From Candidatus Segatella albertsiae (GTDB taxonomy: Bacteria; Bacteroidota; Bacteroidia; Bacteroidales; Bacteroidaceae), in assembly GCA_002451555.1 (NCBI GenBank), contig DKCU01000006.1:68053-84181 (forward strand): 16,129 bases of DNA. The letters are read 5' to 3'. A program made the translations under genes and the position numbers. Shown here piece by piece: positions 1-7,395 of the stretch (position 1 is its first letter; each line of letters starts with the position of its first letter). The notes under the pieces are model-generated. The model saw only the letters and a program-made list of their open reading frames with translations. It was not told the origin of the DNA and searched no databases.

Positions 1-83
1 CCCTGGAATGCCGATAAACACAGGGGATTCAGAAGGTGAAGGGTTCTTTTTTACCCTTCATCCACCCTTCACCACCCTTCATC
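1..83. repeat. Left arm of long imperfect inverted repeat flanking the ATPase gene
   Basis: Bases 1-83 match the reverse complement of 1963-2044 at roughly 85% identity by eye, with one single-base gap. The best-conserved core is ATGCCGATAAACAC followed by GGGGATT and then runs of GAAGGG/CCCTTC. The arm itself contains CCCTTCA-type short repeats. It starts at the first base of the window, so the repeat may extend further left. It could be a mobile-element end or a dispersed intergenic repeat. Confidence 0.7.
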
Positions 84-100
84 TATTTTTCTTTGAAGTA

Positions 101-199
101 CATCCCTAAGTGGTGTAAAAAGATGGGTTAGGGATGAATTATAAAATTAAAGGTCGTCCCTAAGTGGGTATAAAAAGTGGGTTAGGGATGAGTTATAAA
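101..199 (+). repeat. Two tandem copies of a ~50-base direct repeat upstream of the ATPase gene
   Basis: Two related units lie head to tail, 101-149 and 150-199. Each contains CCCTAAGTGG near one end and GGGTTAGGGATG near the other, so each can fold as a hairpin (CATCCCTAA at 101-109 pairs with TTAGGGATG at 128-136). The second copy recurs downstream of the gene at 1723-1772 with one mismatch in 50. The ATPase promoter starts 12 bases after the second copy. Confidence 0.8.
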
Positions 200-210
200 G
201 TGTGAAAACA

Positions 211-241
211 TTTGTTGTTTAAATTTATTTTATTAATTTTG
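211..241 (+). promoter_or_regulatory. Bacteroidetes-type promoter for the ATPase gene
   Basis: TTTG at 211-214, a 19-base gap and TAATTTTG at 234-241 match the Bacteroidetes primary sigma consensus (TTTG and TAnnTTTG). Transcription would start near 247, giving a leader of about 20 bases before the ATG at 268. Confidence 0.7.
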
Positions 242-267
242 CGCCATAAAATCTTAATTAAAGGATT

Positions 268-1683
268 ATGGCACAGATAATTATAGGAAGAAAAGATGAA
301 CAAGAACAATTAAAGTTATGCTCAACTTCGGGCAAGGCAGAATTTGTTGCGGTGTATGGAAGAAGACGTGTGGGAAAAACCTTTCTTATACGTCAGTTCT
401 TCCATGATGATTTTGATTTCTATATAACAGGGTTGTATAAAGGTTCGATGAAAGACCAACTTCGTAACTTTGCAGAAGAATTGCAGTCGAAGTCCAAAGG
501 ATTTGTGCCACAACCAACCGATTGGCATGAAGCTTTTAGATTGCTTCGTTCATATTTGGAAGGTGTGGATAAAGAGACAGTAACAGTCTTTTTGGATGAG
601 TTGCCTTGGTTGGACACACCTCGATCGAAGTTTGTGCAAGAATTAGATTTCTTCTGGAATAGTTGGGGGGCACAGCAAGATAAGTTGAAACTGTATGTTT
701 GTGGCTCGGCTGCCACATGGATGATAAAAAATTTGATAGGAGCAAAAGGCGGGTTGTATAATCGCCTTACTTGTTCTATGCGCTTAATGCCATTCACATT
801 GGGTGAGACTGAGCTATATTTGCAAAGCATCCATATTGATTGGGAACGTTATACTATCATGCAGTGTTATGCTATCTTTGGTGGAATACCTTATTATTTA
901 AGTCATCTGCATGCCAATGAAAGTTTGGAAAAAAATGTAGATCGGCTTCTCTTTTCAATGGCAGGTATGCTGAAAGATGAGTATAATTTTGTCTTCCGCT
1001 CTTTGTTTGAGGATTCGCCAAGATATTATGGGGTGGTGGAATTGTTGTCAAAGAAGAAGAAAGGTTTGACACGAGAGGAAATTGTTACTGGCTTGAAACT
1101 ACCAAAGGGAGGAGCTCTTACTGATATTCTAACAAACTTGCAAAATTGTGATTTTATAAGAAAATATCATGGATTTGGCAAGAAACAGCGTGATGCGGTT
1201 TATCAGTTGACCGACCTTTTTACGCTCTTCTACCATAACTTCATGGCTAGTGAGGTAAGTGATGAACATACATGGAGCAATATGCTTGATAACCCAAAGA
1301 GAGTCTCATGGATGGGATATGCTTTTGAGCAAATATGTTTGCTGCATTTGCCACAAATCAAAAAGGCTTTGGGCATAAGTGGAATATTGACTCAAGCTTC
1401 TTCTTGGACAGGGAGTGATGGTGAGGAGAAAGGACAGATTGATTTGGTAATTGACCGTCGAGACAGAGTTGTAAACTTGTGTGAGATGAAATTTTCAACA
1501 CAGCCCTTTGAAATCACTAAGTCTTATAGCGAAAAGTTGCGAAGTAGAATGGCTTTGTTCCGTCGTGTGACTAAAACCACCAAAACCTTGGCTAATACTT
1601 TTGTGACAACATTTGGAGTTAAGGGGGGCAAGTACAGTGGATTGGTAAACAGCGAGGTGACGATGGAGGATTTGTTTATGTAG
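268..1683 (+). CDS. AAA ATPase (ATPase_2/DUF234-type) with C-terminal PD-(D/E)XK-like domain
   Basis: This 471-residue protein resembles the archaeal-type ATPase family (ATPase_2 plus DUF234), whose cellular role is poorly defined. The N-terminal domain has a Walker A motif at residues 31-38 (GRRRVGKT) and a Walker B motif at about 105-111 (TVFLDELPW). The C-terminal part contains QIDLVIDR...LCEMK, with D392, E406 and K408 spaced as in PD-(D/E)XK nuclease folds. No signal peptide or membrane segment is seen, so it is probably cytoplasmic. The ATG at 268 lies about 27 bases after a consensus promoter and opens directly into the conserved IIGRKDEQEQL start. The length looks complete for the family. 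The gene stands alone, enclosed by inverted and direct repeats, which suggests a transferred or duplicated unit. Nuclease activity is inferred from motif spacing only. Confidence 0.85.
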   Translation: MAQIIIGRKDEQEQLKLCSTSGKAEFVAVYGRRRVGKTFLIRQFFHDDFDFYITGLYKGSMKDQLRNFAEELQSKSKGFVPQPTDWHEAFRLLRSYLEGVDKETVTVFLDELPWLDTPRSKFVQELDFFWNSWGAQQDKLKLYVCGSAATWMIKNLIGAKGGLYNRLTCSMRLMPFTLGETELYLQSIHIDWERYTIMQCYAIFGGIPYYLSHLHANESLEKNVDRLLFSMAGMLKDEYNFVFRSLFEDSPRYYGVVELLSKKKKGLTREEIVTGLKLPKGGALTDILTNLQNCDFIRKYHGFGKKQRDAVYQLTDLFTLFYHNFMASEVSDEHTWSNMLDNPKRVSWMGYAFEQICLLHLPQIKKALGISGILTQASSWTGSDGEEKGQIDLVIDRRDRVVNLCEMKFSTQPFEITKSYSEKLRSRMALFRRVTKTTKTLANTFVTTFGVKGGKYSGLVNSEVTMEDLFM

Positions 1684-1722
1684 CCCTTCTTCCACCCTTC
1701 ACCGCCTTCCATCTTCTTGCTG

Positions 1723-1800
1723 AAGGTCGTCCCTAAGTGGGTATAAGAAGTGGGTTAGGGATGAGTTATAAAATTAAAGGTCGTCCCTAAGTGGTGTAAA
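1723..1800 (+). repeat. Right-hand copies of the 50-base direct repeat
   Basis: Bases 1723-1772 match 150-199 at 49 of 50 positions, in the same orientation. A second, partial copy (1778-1800) matches the start of the unit at 101 and then runs into unrelated sequence containing CGCCAACTTAGG. The ATPase gene is therefore bracketed by direct repeats as well as inverted ones. Confidence 0.8.
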
Positions 1801-1875
1801 ACGCCAACTTAGGAAGTGAAAATGCGCCAACTGAGGAAATATGACTCTGGAGAGTCTAATATGATGCACAAATTT

Positions 1876-1935
1876 AGTCATAACTTATGGCAAGTACGAG
1901 TCATAACTTATGATGAAAAGAGTCATAACTTATGA
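1876..1935. repeat. Three regularly spaced copies of a 13-base palindrome
   Basis: AGTCATAACTTATG occurs at 1876-1889, 1899-1912 and 1921-1934, with starts 23 and 22 bases apart. Within it TCATAACTTATGA is a perfect palindrome (6-base arms around one central base) in copies 2 and 3; copy 1 ends in G instead of A. A degenerate relative (GAGTCTAATATGATG) lies just upstream near 1851-1865. The spacing of about two helical turns would suit an operator or iteron array, but no regulator gene is adjacent. Confidence 0.7.
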
Positions 1936-1962
1936 TGGAATAGGGGGAGAATATATGCCTTA

Positions 1963-2044
1963 GGTGAAGGGTGATGAAGGGAGGATGAAGGGTAAATCCA
2001 ACCCTTCACCCTTGAAATCCCCAGTGTTTATCGGCATTTCGGGG
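1963..2044. repeat. Right arm of long imperfect inverted repeat
   Basis: This is the reverse-complement partner of bases 1-83. It ends in ACCCTTCACCC, then CAGTGTTTATCGGCATTTCGGGG-like sequence mirroring the window start. Mismatches are scattered, with one single-base gap in the centre. The two arms enclose about 1.9 kb with one gene and no transposase. Confidence 0.7.
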
Positions 2045-2550
2045 CAAAAGATGAAGGGTGAAGGGTATTTCAGCGTATGCGATGAGTTCTTTCAGCCATA
2101 CTGCTTGTTTTAAAGCAGAATGATACGGAGAAATATTGATGGCTGCGAGAGATAGCAGACTGTCCGATAAGCCGCCAGTCCGCTGTCTCTTAGGTTACAA
2201 AGGGCTATCCTTCGTAAGACAGTGAGCTGTTCTTTGTCTGCCAGTGGGCTGTTTTACCAAAATAGCAGTTGGGCTTTCAAAGGACAGCATCTGTAAATAG
2301 GTTAATCAGTCACTTTCTCCATCGAGAATCTTTTTGAATTCTTCTTCCGGTGGTAGGTTTTGGCGAAGTTATTCGGCATTTGCGCTTGGTGGTGATATAA
2401 GTCAGCCTTCAAGTTGTCTCGCAATGTATATTTGTCCCAGTGCAATGTGGCAGCTTGGTGTATGTAGAATACCCGTTCCTCTAAAGTCTTTGTCTTGGTT
2501 AAAATTTCATCGTGATGAGAAAAACTTAGTGCAAAAAAATCATGCCAGTC

Positions 2551-2579
2551 TAAATCGCCCGCCATTGGCGGGCGATTTA
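2551..2579. repeat. Perfect 29-base palindrome inside the DUF1016 remnant (copy 1)
   Basis: Arm TAAATCGCCCGCC, loop ATT, then the exact complementary arm. On the minus strand it encodes LNRPPMAGDL. It is a sister of the palindrome at 2629-2657, with differences in one arm matched in the other. Confidence 0.9.
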
Positions 2580-2628
2580 AAGCCAAAAGAGTGTTTGATG
2601 ATTTAATAACCTGATTATCTGATGCTTG

Positions 2629-2657
2629 TAAATCGTCAGCCATTGGCTGACGATTTA
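2629..2657. repeat. Perfect 29-base palindrome inside the DUF1016 remnant (copy 2)
   Basis: Arm TAAATCGTCAGCC, loop ATT, then the exact complementary arm. On the minus strand it encodes NRQPMADDL. The two palindromes start 78 bases apart, a multiple of three, so both are read in the same frame. Confidence 0.9.
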
Positions 2658-2891
2658 TCGAAGTACTCCATTGTTCATAAAAAATGCGCATCATTTTTAT
2701 ACTCGTTGAACCGAATCCCCGAAGCCCTGGCAACTCTCTTCTGAGTTGCTCGCTGATGTTTTCTATAGCCCCAGTTCCCCAGGCACCATTACGAGTGTTT
2801 TCTGAAACGTACTTGCCGACGCCATAATAGAGGGCGAGCATTTGCTTGTTGACAGCTTTTGCAGCTATTTACTTTCCTTTTTTCTCGCCAT

Positions 2892-3203
2892 GTAAGTGTA
2901 TATTATGTTCCAACAGTGTATTTTATGATAATTTATCATTAAAAAGATGTTAAAAGATTAAGTAAATACTTGCACAGTATTACTTTTATATATAATTTTG
3001 CAACCGAATTTAAGACAGATTCGATAAGATTAAGTTCTCTACTAAGGTAAATGAAATCCTCTGCAAAAGAGATATTTATAACGAACAAGATTGTCTCGGT
3101 AACGAGATACATTGCAAATTGTATAAGTAAAAGATGATTTAATATTTTCCAATTAGAATCAATTTTCTATTAGAATATAAGTTAAAGTAAAATTAAGTAA
3201 AAG
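2892..3203 (+). promoter_or_regulatory. Promoter region and long leader of the BspA-like gene
   Basis: No gene is seen here. TTGC at 2970-2973, a 19-base gap and TAATTTTG at 2993-3000 form a good Bacteroidetes promoter. Transcription from about 3007 would give a leader of nearly 200 bases. The leader includes a small hairpin at 3094-3107 (TCTCG, loop GTAA plus one flanking G, CGAGA). GTAAAAGATG occurs twice, at about 3127-3136 and again overlapping the start codon at 3204. The long leader leaves room for post-transcriptional control, but I recognise no riboswitch. Confidence 0.5.
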
Positions 3204-6200
3204 ATGAAAAAAGTTCTATTAACAAGCATCTGTATGGTTGCTTCTCTTACATGGGGGGGCAATGTTGATGCACAAACCACGACTACAACAAGCGTGACAT
3301 TCAACGCTTCGGATGATGGTAAGACTTTGACCATTTCTGGTCAGGGTGACCTCACTACGTATAAGACTACAGACCTTTCTGCCCGTGTCTTCACAGACAA
3401 GGCGGTAGGTTATGTGTTTACCGATGGCAATGGTACAAAGGTAAATCAAGGTGATTCATATTCTGCCAATAAGACTTATTATCAGGCAGCGTATGAATAT
3501 AAAAAGGTATGTGATGGTGAGCCAACTAATTGGACTTCCCCATTTGGAGCCGTAAATTCTACCAAGACTTGGAGAGAGGATAAAATTGCCAATCTTTACG
3601 TAGGTTGGTATAATAATTATAACGATAAAAACTCTGTCACTATTTCAGACAAAGTAACCGAAAAAACTGAGATAAATATCACTCCATGGAATTCTGAAAA
3701 CGAAAATTACGATTATAAAAATATGTCAGTATATTTCGTTTGTACAGGAGAAGCTACAACTGGTACCTATACATTTGACGAATTGAAATCCAAGAGTATA
3801 TCCATGCTTACATTGGATGAGTTCAAATCTCAATATATTAGTTCCAAAACTACATATCAAGTTAGTAGTGACTACAATATGTTCAAGTCTTCTGATGGAG
3901 GTAAAACATATATAGGCCTTGCTCCTAATGTAACCTATACTTGGACTCCAGGCGAAGTTTTCTACACAGGTACAGCTACCTATTCTCAGATTGAAGACAA
4001 TGATGCTTTCTTTGGTGAGAATGGAACACACTCTGATTATATTGGGAAAGATTCAAAGGAATACACATTTGCGGATTTACTTCAAAAGAAAATCGCTGGT
4101 GGTAGCTATGAAACCGTTAAGTTTGAGAAGGCTTCAACTGAAGATTTGCTGATTAACAATGATATTATATCTAAAATATTATTTATTACTAATTCAGGAA
4201 ATAAATTATATAATGCTACTTTGAAGACTTTGGACTTGGAGGCTGCTACATGCAATGAACTTTCTTCTGAAACTTTTAGCGCAAAAGATGTTTGGACTCC
4301 TACACCTGTGCTGACTACATTGACCTTGCCTCTTACAAAGAAGACAACGGTGTATAGCCAAACTACAGGAAAAGATGAGGAAAAAATGGTAGTTCCTTCT
4401 CAGGTCTTGGGTACCAATTATTGGCAAAATTGTTTGACAACCATTAATATTCCTGAAGGCTATGATCGGATTGGTGATGAAGCATTTTTAGATCGTACAA
4501 ATCTTACGAATGTGAATCTACCATCTACTCTGACTCTGATTGGTAAGAAAGCTTTTTGTGGAACTAAGCTTACTTCAATCACTCTCAATGAAGGTTTGGA
4601 AAATATCGGTGAGCAAGCTTTTGCCAATACAGGGCTTACAAGCATCAGCTTCCCTTCTTCCCTGAAAACAATCAATGATGGTGCATTTTATAATTGCCGT
4701 ATCTTTGGTATCAAATTTAATGCAGGCTTAAAGTATATTGGCAACAGTGCTTTCGCATTGACAGGAAATGCTAAAGATAATGCTGAGACAACGATAGAAA
4801 TTCCTGCCAGTGTAAGATATGTTGGTCCTTTCGCTTTTCAATTCCGCTACTATCAGGATGTCTTCTTCTATGGCAAGGAGGCTCCTATCATGCCATTAGG
4901 AACGGCTAAATATGATGCTGACTGGGGTGAGGGTGCAGCATTCTATATGTCATCTTATATGGGTGACAATGGCTTTAATGAAGGCAAGGATTGGCAAAAG
5001 AAACATGATGAAGGCATTGAGACTATTTATGATGATGCTTATACCCAAGGATATGCTAACCGTGAGAATTATAAGAATAATAATGTATATTTCACCATGC
5101 TCCATTTCCCTAAGGATTTGGAAGACGCTCAACGTGCAACCTTTACAGACATCTCTCGTGTTTACAAGACAGCAGAAGGGAACCAGAATTTCTGCTATGG
5201 TAAAACATCGTCTGATCCTAATACATACGTAACAGTAGGACAGGAACAAACAGAATTAAAGGTTGGACAACTCGATGCTCCTAAAGATTGTGACTTTGGT
5301 TATCAGGACACGTACCTTGGGCGACAATATATTTGGCCAAGCCAGGAACAATGGAGACGTTCTTTTGTTGTCAACTATAATGGATATAACTGGAATGGTG
5401 TTGATGAATATCGTACGGATTTGACTGAAGGCGATTTGGCTATTTTAGCATACGCTGGATATAAAAAAGCTGATGACAAACATCCTGCTGATGCTAAGAC
5501 TGGTTATTACTCATTGGATGAGTTGAAGAAAATAGCTCACATGGGAACTCGCCTTTTTGTTCTTGCCAATGCCGATGTAAATGTTGACAAGGAAGAAGAT
5601 AAAGAACCTGAATACCCTATTGATGTTAAAGGTGGTCAGTGGTGGACTCTTTGTGTTCCTTTCAACATGACAAAGAAAATGATAGATGAAACCTTTGGTG
5701 CAAATACTGAGGTATGTTTGTTTGACCGTGTTATAAGACAAGTCAATAATATAACTAAGAAAAATAGAATAGTCCTCTATTTTACGCAGAATGTGTATGC
5801 ACATAAAACTGGACCTAAGGGTGCTGATGGTAAGTGGAATTTTGACAAAAATGCGTCTGCTCCAGGTGAGGATGATGTTGTGATTTATGCACATGAATCT
5901 TACATGATTCATCCAACAAAGACAGATGAAGATGCCGTTTTCGTTGTCAATAATTATCAGTTAGTGGAAGGCTCACCAACGCCAACAATTGTCATGGGAA
6001 CAAATCAGTATGTAGGTGAAAGCGACGTTCCTAATAATGTTCCATATCGTTATGTTGGTAACTATTTGTCTAAGTCTGAAAAACGAGATGTTGCTGATGT
6101 GAAAATCCCTATGTATAGCTATGTTTATGCTAAAGCGGGTAACGATAAACCAAAATTTTGGTTCCTTACTGATGACAAGATGACATGGAAGCCTAACAAG

Positions 6201-6473
6201 TGTGTAGTGCAGACGAATGAACGTGATGCAGGTGAGGATGATTATCAGAATTTCTTCGATTTCGAGGCTACTGGTGCAAAGCAGGCTTCATTCTTTGGAG
6301 CAGATTTTGATGATTCAACAACCTCTATTGATGAAATGGAGATTGTTGCAGGCGAAAAATCTTGCTCTCCAATATATAGTCTTGATGGCAAGTTAGTAAG
6401 CCGTAATGGTGACAAAGCTTCTTTGGCTAAAGGCATTTATGTTCAAGGTGGCAAAAAGTTTGTTATTAAGTAA
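3204..6473 (+). CDS. Secreted BspA-like leucine-rich-repeat surface protein
   Basis: This 1089-residue protein starts with a clear signal peptide (MKKVLLTSICMVASLTWGGNVDA, cleavage before Q24). Residues about 400-550 are BspA-type LRR_5 repeats with the recurring pattern 'L..I.LP..L..IG..AF': DRIGDEAF, TLIGKKAF, ENIGEQAF, KTINDGAF, KYIGNSAF. The regions on either side have no motif I can name; a stretch near 810-850 (GGQWWTLCVPFNM) looks like a segment common in large Prevotella surface proteins. The last 50 residues (from TSIDEM, then IYSLDGKLVS and KGIYVQGGKKFVIK) form a compact C-terminal domain like those used for T9SS export or surface anchoring. BspA-like proteins often act in adhesion; that role is inferred here. 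The start follows GTAAAAG with no Shine-Dalgarno sequence, as is usual in Bacteroidales. A 70-residue gene follows 27 bases downstream. Confidence 0.85.
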   Translation: MKKVLLTSICMVASLTWGGNVDAQTTTTTSVTFNASDDGKTLTISGQGDLTTYKTTDLSARVFTDKAVGYVFTDGNGTKVNQGDSYSANKTYYQAAYEYKKVCDGEPTNWTSPFGAVNSTKTWREDKIANLYVGWYNNYNDKNSVTISDKVTEKTEINITPWNSENENYDYKNMSVYFVCTGEATTGTYTFDELKSKSISMLTLDEFKSQYISSKTTYQVSSDYNMFKSSDGGKTYIGLAPNVTYTWTPGEVFYTGTATYSQIEDNDAFFGENGTHSDYIGKDSKEYTFADLLQKKIAGGSYETVKFEKASTEDLLINNDIISKILFITNSGNKLYNATLKTLDLEAATCNELSSETFSAKDVWTPTPVLTTLTLPLTKKTTVYSQTTGKDEEKMVVPSQVLGTNYWQNCLTTINIPEGYDRIGDEAFLDRTNLTNVNLPSTLTLIGKKAFCGTKLTSITLNEGLENIGEQAFANTGLTSISFPSSLKTINDGAFYNCRIFGIKFNAGLKYIGNSAFALTGNAKDNAETTIEIPASVRYVGPFAFQFRYYQDVFFYGKEAPIMPLGTAKYDADWGEGAAFYMSSYMGDNGFNEGKDWQKKHDEGIETIYDDAYTQGYANRENYKNNNVYFTMLHFPKDLEDAQRATFTDISRVYKTAEGNQNFCYGKTSSDPNTYVTVGQEQTELKVGQLDAPKDCDFGYQDTYLGRQYIWPSQEQWRRSFVVNYNGYNWNGVDEYRTDLTEGDLAILAYAGYKKADDKHPADAKTGYYSLDELKKIAHMGTRLFVLANADVNVDKEEDKEPEYPIDVKGGQWWTLCVPFNMTKKMIDETFGANTEVCLFDRVIRQVNNITKKNRIVLYFTQNVYAHKTGPKGADGKWNFDKNASAPGEDDVVIYAHESYMIHPTKTDEDAVFVVNNYQLVEGSPTPTIVMGTNQYVGESDVPNNVPYRYVGNYLSKSEKRDVADVKIPMYSYVYAKAGNDKPKFWFLTDDKMTWKPNKCVVQTNERDAGEDDYQNFFDFEATGAKQASFFGADFDDSTTSIDEMEIVAGEKSCSPIYSLDGKLVSRNGDKASLAKGIYVQGGKKFVIK

Positions 6474-6500
6474 AAGAATGGATATAAAAAGAAACGAACG

Positions 6501-6713
6501 ATGAAAAAAATATATATTAGACCGAATGTCGATACTTTGCACATTGCTACAGCCGAATTTCTAGCAACCTCTAGTGAAGGAACCGGTGGCTATAACGCTG
6601 GTGACGATACAAGCCAATATAAAGAAACAGGTAGCACTAGTGCTTCTTCTGGTAGCGGTTTATCACAATGTTCCAAGAAATTCAATGCTTGGGATACTTG
6701 GGATGAAGATTAG
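6501..6713 (+). CDS. Small Gly/Ser-rich protein of unknown function
   Basis: The protein has 70 residues. It begins MKKIYIRPNVDTLHIATAEFLATSS, a pattern shared by many small uncharacterised Bacteroidales proteins (basic MKK-Y-P start, then a short hydrophobic stretch). The middle is rich in Gly, Ser and Thr, and the end is acidic and aromatic (FNAWDTWDED). One Cys lies at residue 57. There is no classical signal peptide. It sits 27 bases after the BspA-like gene on the same strand and before a strong hairpin, so the two are probably co-transcribed. The real start is supported by this tight spacing and by the conserved N-terminus. Function unknown; a helper or marker of the surface protein is only a guess. 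Confidence 0.7.
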   Translation: MKKIYIRPNVDTLHIATAEFLATSSEGTGGYNAGDDTSQYKETGSTSASSGSGLSQCSKKFNAWDTWDED

Positions 6714-6729
6714 ACTTTTTTCTGAAGAA

Positions 6730-6754
6730 CTAATTATCTTTTACTAATAATTAG
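6730..6754. other. AT-rich stem-loop after the small protein gene
   Basis: CTAATTAT (6730-6737) pairs with ATAATTAG (6747-6754) across a 9-base loop. It lies 17 bases after the stop codon and lacks a strong T run, so its role as a terminator is uncertain. Confidence 0.4.
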
Positions 6755-6773
6755 TGTTTATATATACAATATG

Positions 6774-6805
6774 AAAGGGAGCATGCCGCGAGGTACGCTC
6801 CCTTT
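6774..6805. terminator. Strong hairpin between convergent genes, probable bidirectional terminator
   Basis: AAAGGGAGC (6774-6782) pairs perfectly with GCTCCCTTT (6797-6805), with a possible inner CC-GCGA-GG stem. The A-rich and T-rich outer ends give short U tracts in both directions. It lies between the plus-strand BspA/small-protein unit and the minus-strand GNAT gene. Confidence 0.75.
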
Positions 6806-6822
6806 AGTTTATTTGGTAGTTT

Positions 6823-7338
6823 TTATAATGTTGCTAAGTCATAGTAGAGTGGGGTGGTTAGACCTGTACTCTCTTTCTTTGTGAGGAGCATAAAACCATT
6901 CTTCTCATAGAATGGAACTGCTGTGTTATACGCATCTACGGTAACGAATCTGCATCCTGCTCTGTTACCCTGTTTGTATAAACCTTTGATGAAGTTGATA
7001 ATTTCAGTCCCAATCCCCATATCTTTTGCGGAAATGGACACGGCCAATCTGCATAATTTTACGGCAGGATAACTTCTTAAGATTTTCTCGTGAGGAAAAC
7101 GATGTTTACGAAATCTATTGAATTCACTGTTGCTGTTAAAGTCACTGACTGATAGTTTGTCATTGGCTAAACTGAAGTAGGCTATAATCTTGTCTTCTTG
7201 GTTTTTGTCAATGATGATATATGTGACAGAAATCATGGCCTTTGTGTAATTGGGTGACTCGTTGACAATATAGTCATTTAAATCTTCGTCTCCGCAGTCA
7301 AATGTGTTAATATGCTCAGTTCCTTCCAACCGTCGCAT
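6823..7338 (-). CDS. GNAT N-acetyltransferase, TacT-like toxin candidate
   Basis: This 171-residue GNAT protein opens with 'FDCGDEDLNDYI', matching the start of GNAT toxins of the TacT/AtaT group (the 'F.CG...L..WL' signature). Those toxins acetylate aminoacyl-tRNA and block translation. The acetyl-CoA loop is at about residues 105-110 (KDMGIG, with Lys where Arg/Gln is usual), preceded by the strand CRLAVS. The late motif FYEKNGF contains Y144, at the position of the usual catalytic Tyr. The length is typical and the gene looks intact. There is no Shine-Dalgarno sequence before the ATG and no earlier in-frame start, since a TAA lies four codons upstream. A 56-residue gene ends 57 bases upstream on the same strand, as a toxin-antitoxin pair would. 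A housekeeping acetyltransferase is the alternative. Confidence 0.75.
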   Translation of the reverse strand: MRRLEGTEHINTFDCGDEDLNDYIVNESPNYTKAMISVTYIIIDKNQEDKIIAYFSLANDKLSVSDFNSNSEFNRFRKHRFPHEKILRSYPAVKLCRLAVSISAKDMGIGTEIINFIKGLYKQGNRAGCRFVTVDAYNTAVPFYEKNGFMLLTKKESTGLTTPLYYDLATL

Positions 7339-7395
7339 TTCAAAATTTTAGTGGATTTGTACTTTTGTTATTCGCATGCTTTTTTCTTTAAAAGA

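Larger units (their letters stand above)
1684..2301. other. Gene-free, repeat-rich intergenic region
   Basis: No supportable gene is present in these 618 bases. They hold CCCTTC-type short repeats (1684-1722), the right-hand direct repeats (1723-1800), a palindrome array (1876-1935) and the right inverted-repeat arm (1963-2044). A further GATGAAGGGTGAAGGG run follows at about 2050-2065. Bases 2070-2300 show no clear structure; only reading frames under 30 codons occur, with no recognisable product. Confidence 0.6.
2302..2891 (-). pseudogene. Decayed DUF1016 (YhcG/PDDEXK family) gene
   Basis: The open frame 2841-2302 (179 residues) matches the DUF1016 N-terminal domain: GVGKYVSENTRNGAWGTGAIENISEQLRRELPGLRGF, then the F-SHH region and LKADLYHHQ. 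DUF1016 proteins are predicted DNA-binding proteins with a C-terminal PD-(D/E)XK nuclease domain, and that domain is absent here. Homology extends upstream of the first in-frame ATG (AAKAVNKQ) into a stop codon. A plausible original start, MARKKESK, lies at 2891 in another frame, so the 5' end is frameshifted. After NNFAKT the frame changes: another frame reads LPPEEEFKKILDGESD and stops at 2306, which resembles the extreme C-terminal tail of full-length members. I infer an internal deletion that removed the nuclease domain. Two in-frame palindromes are described separately. A shortened working protein is possible but less likely. Confidence 0.7.

Noticed and set aside
1876..1935. CRISPR array
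   Set aside because: Repeats are only 13-14 bases with 8-9 base spacers, three copies, and no cas genes nearby.
2142..2228. Small plus-strand reading frame (28 codons) in the region before the DUF1016 remnant
   Set aside because: No ribosome-binding site, promoter or recognisable sequence supports it.
2334..2606. 90-residue plus-strand open frame with NRPPLAGDL near its end
   Set aside because: It is opposite the DUF1016 remnant. The familiar peptide appears because the palindrome reads similarly on both strands.
6501..6713. RiPP (modified peptide) precursor
   Set aside because: No modification enzyme, protease or dedicated transporter lies nearby, and the single Cys and Gly/Ser content are not diagnostic.
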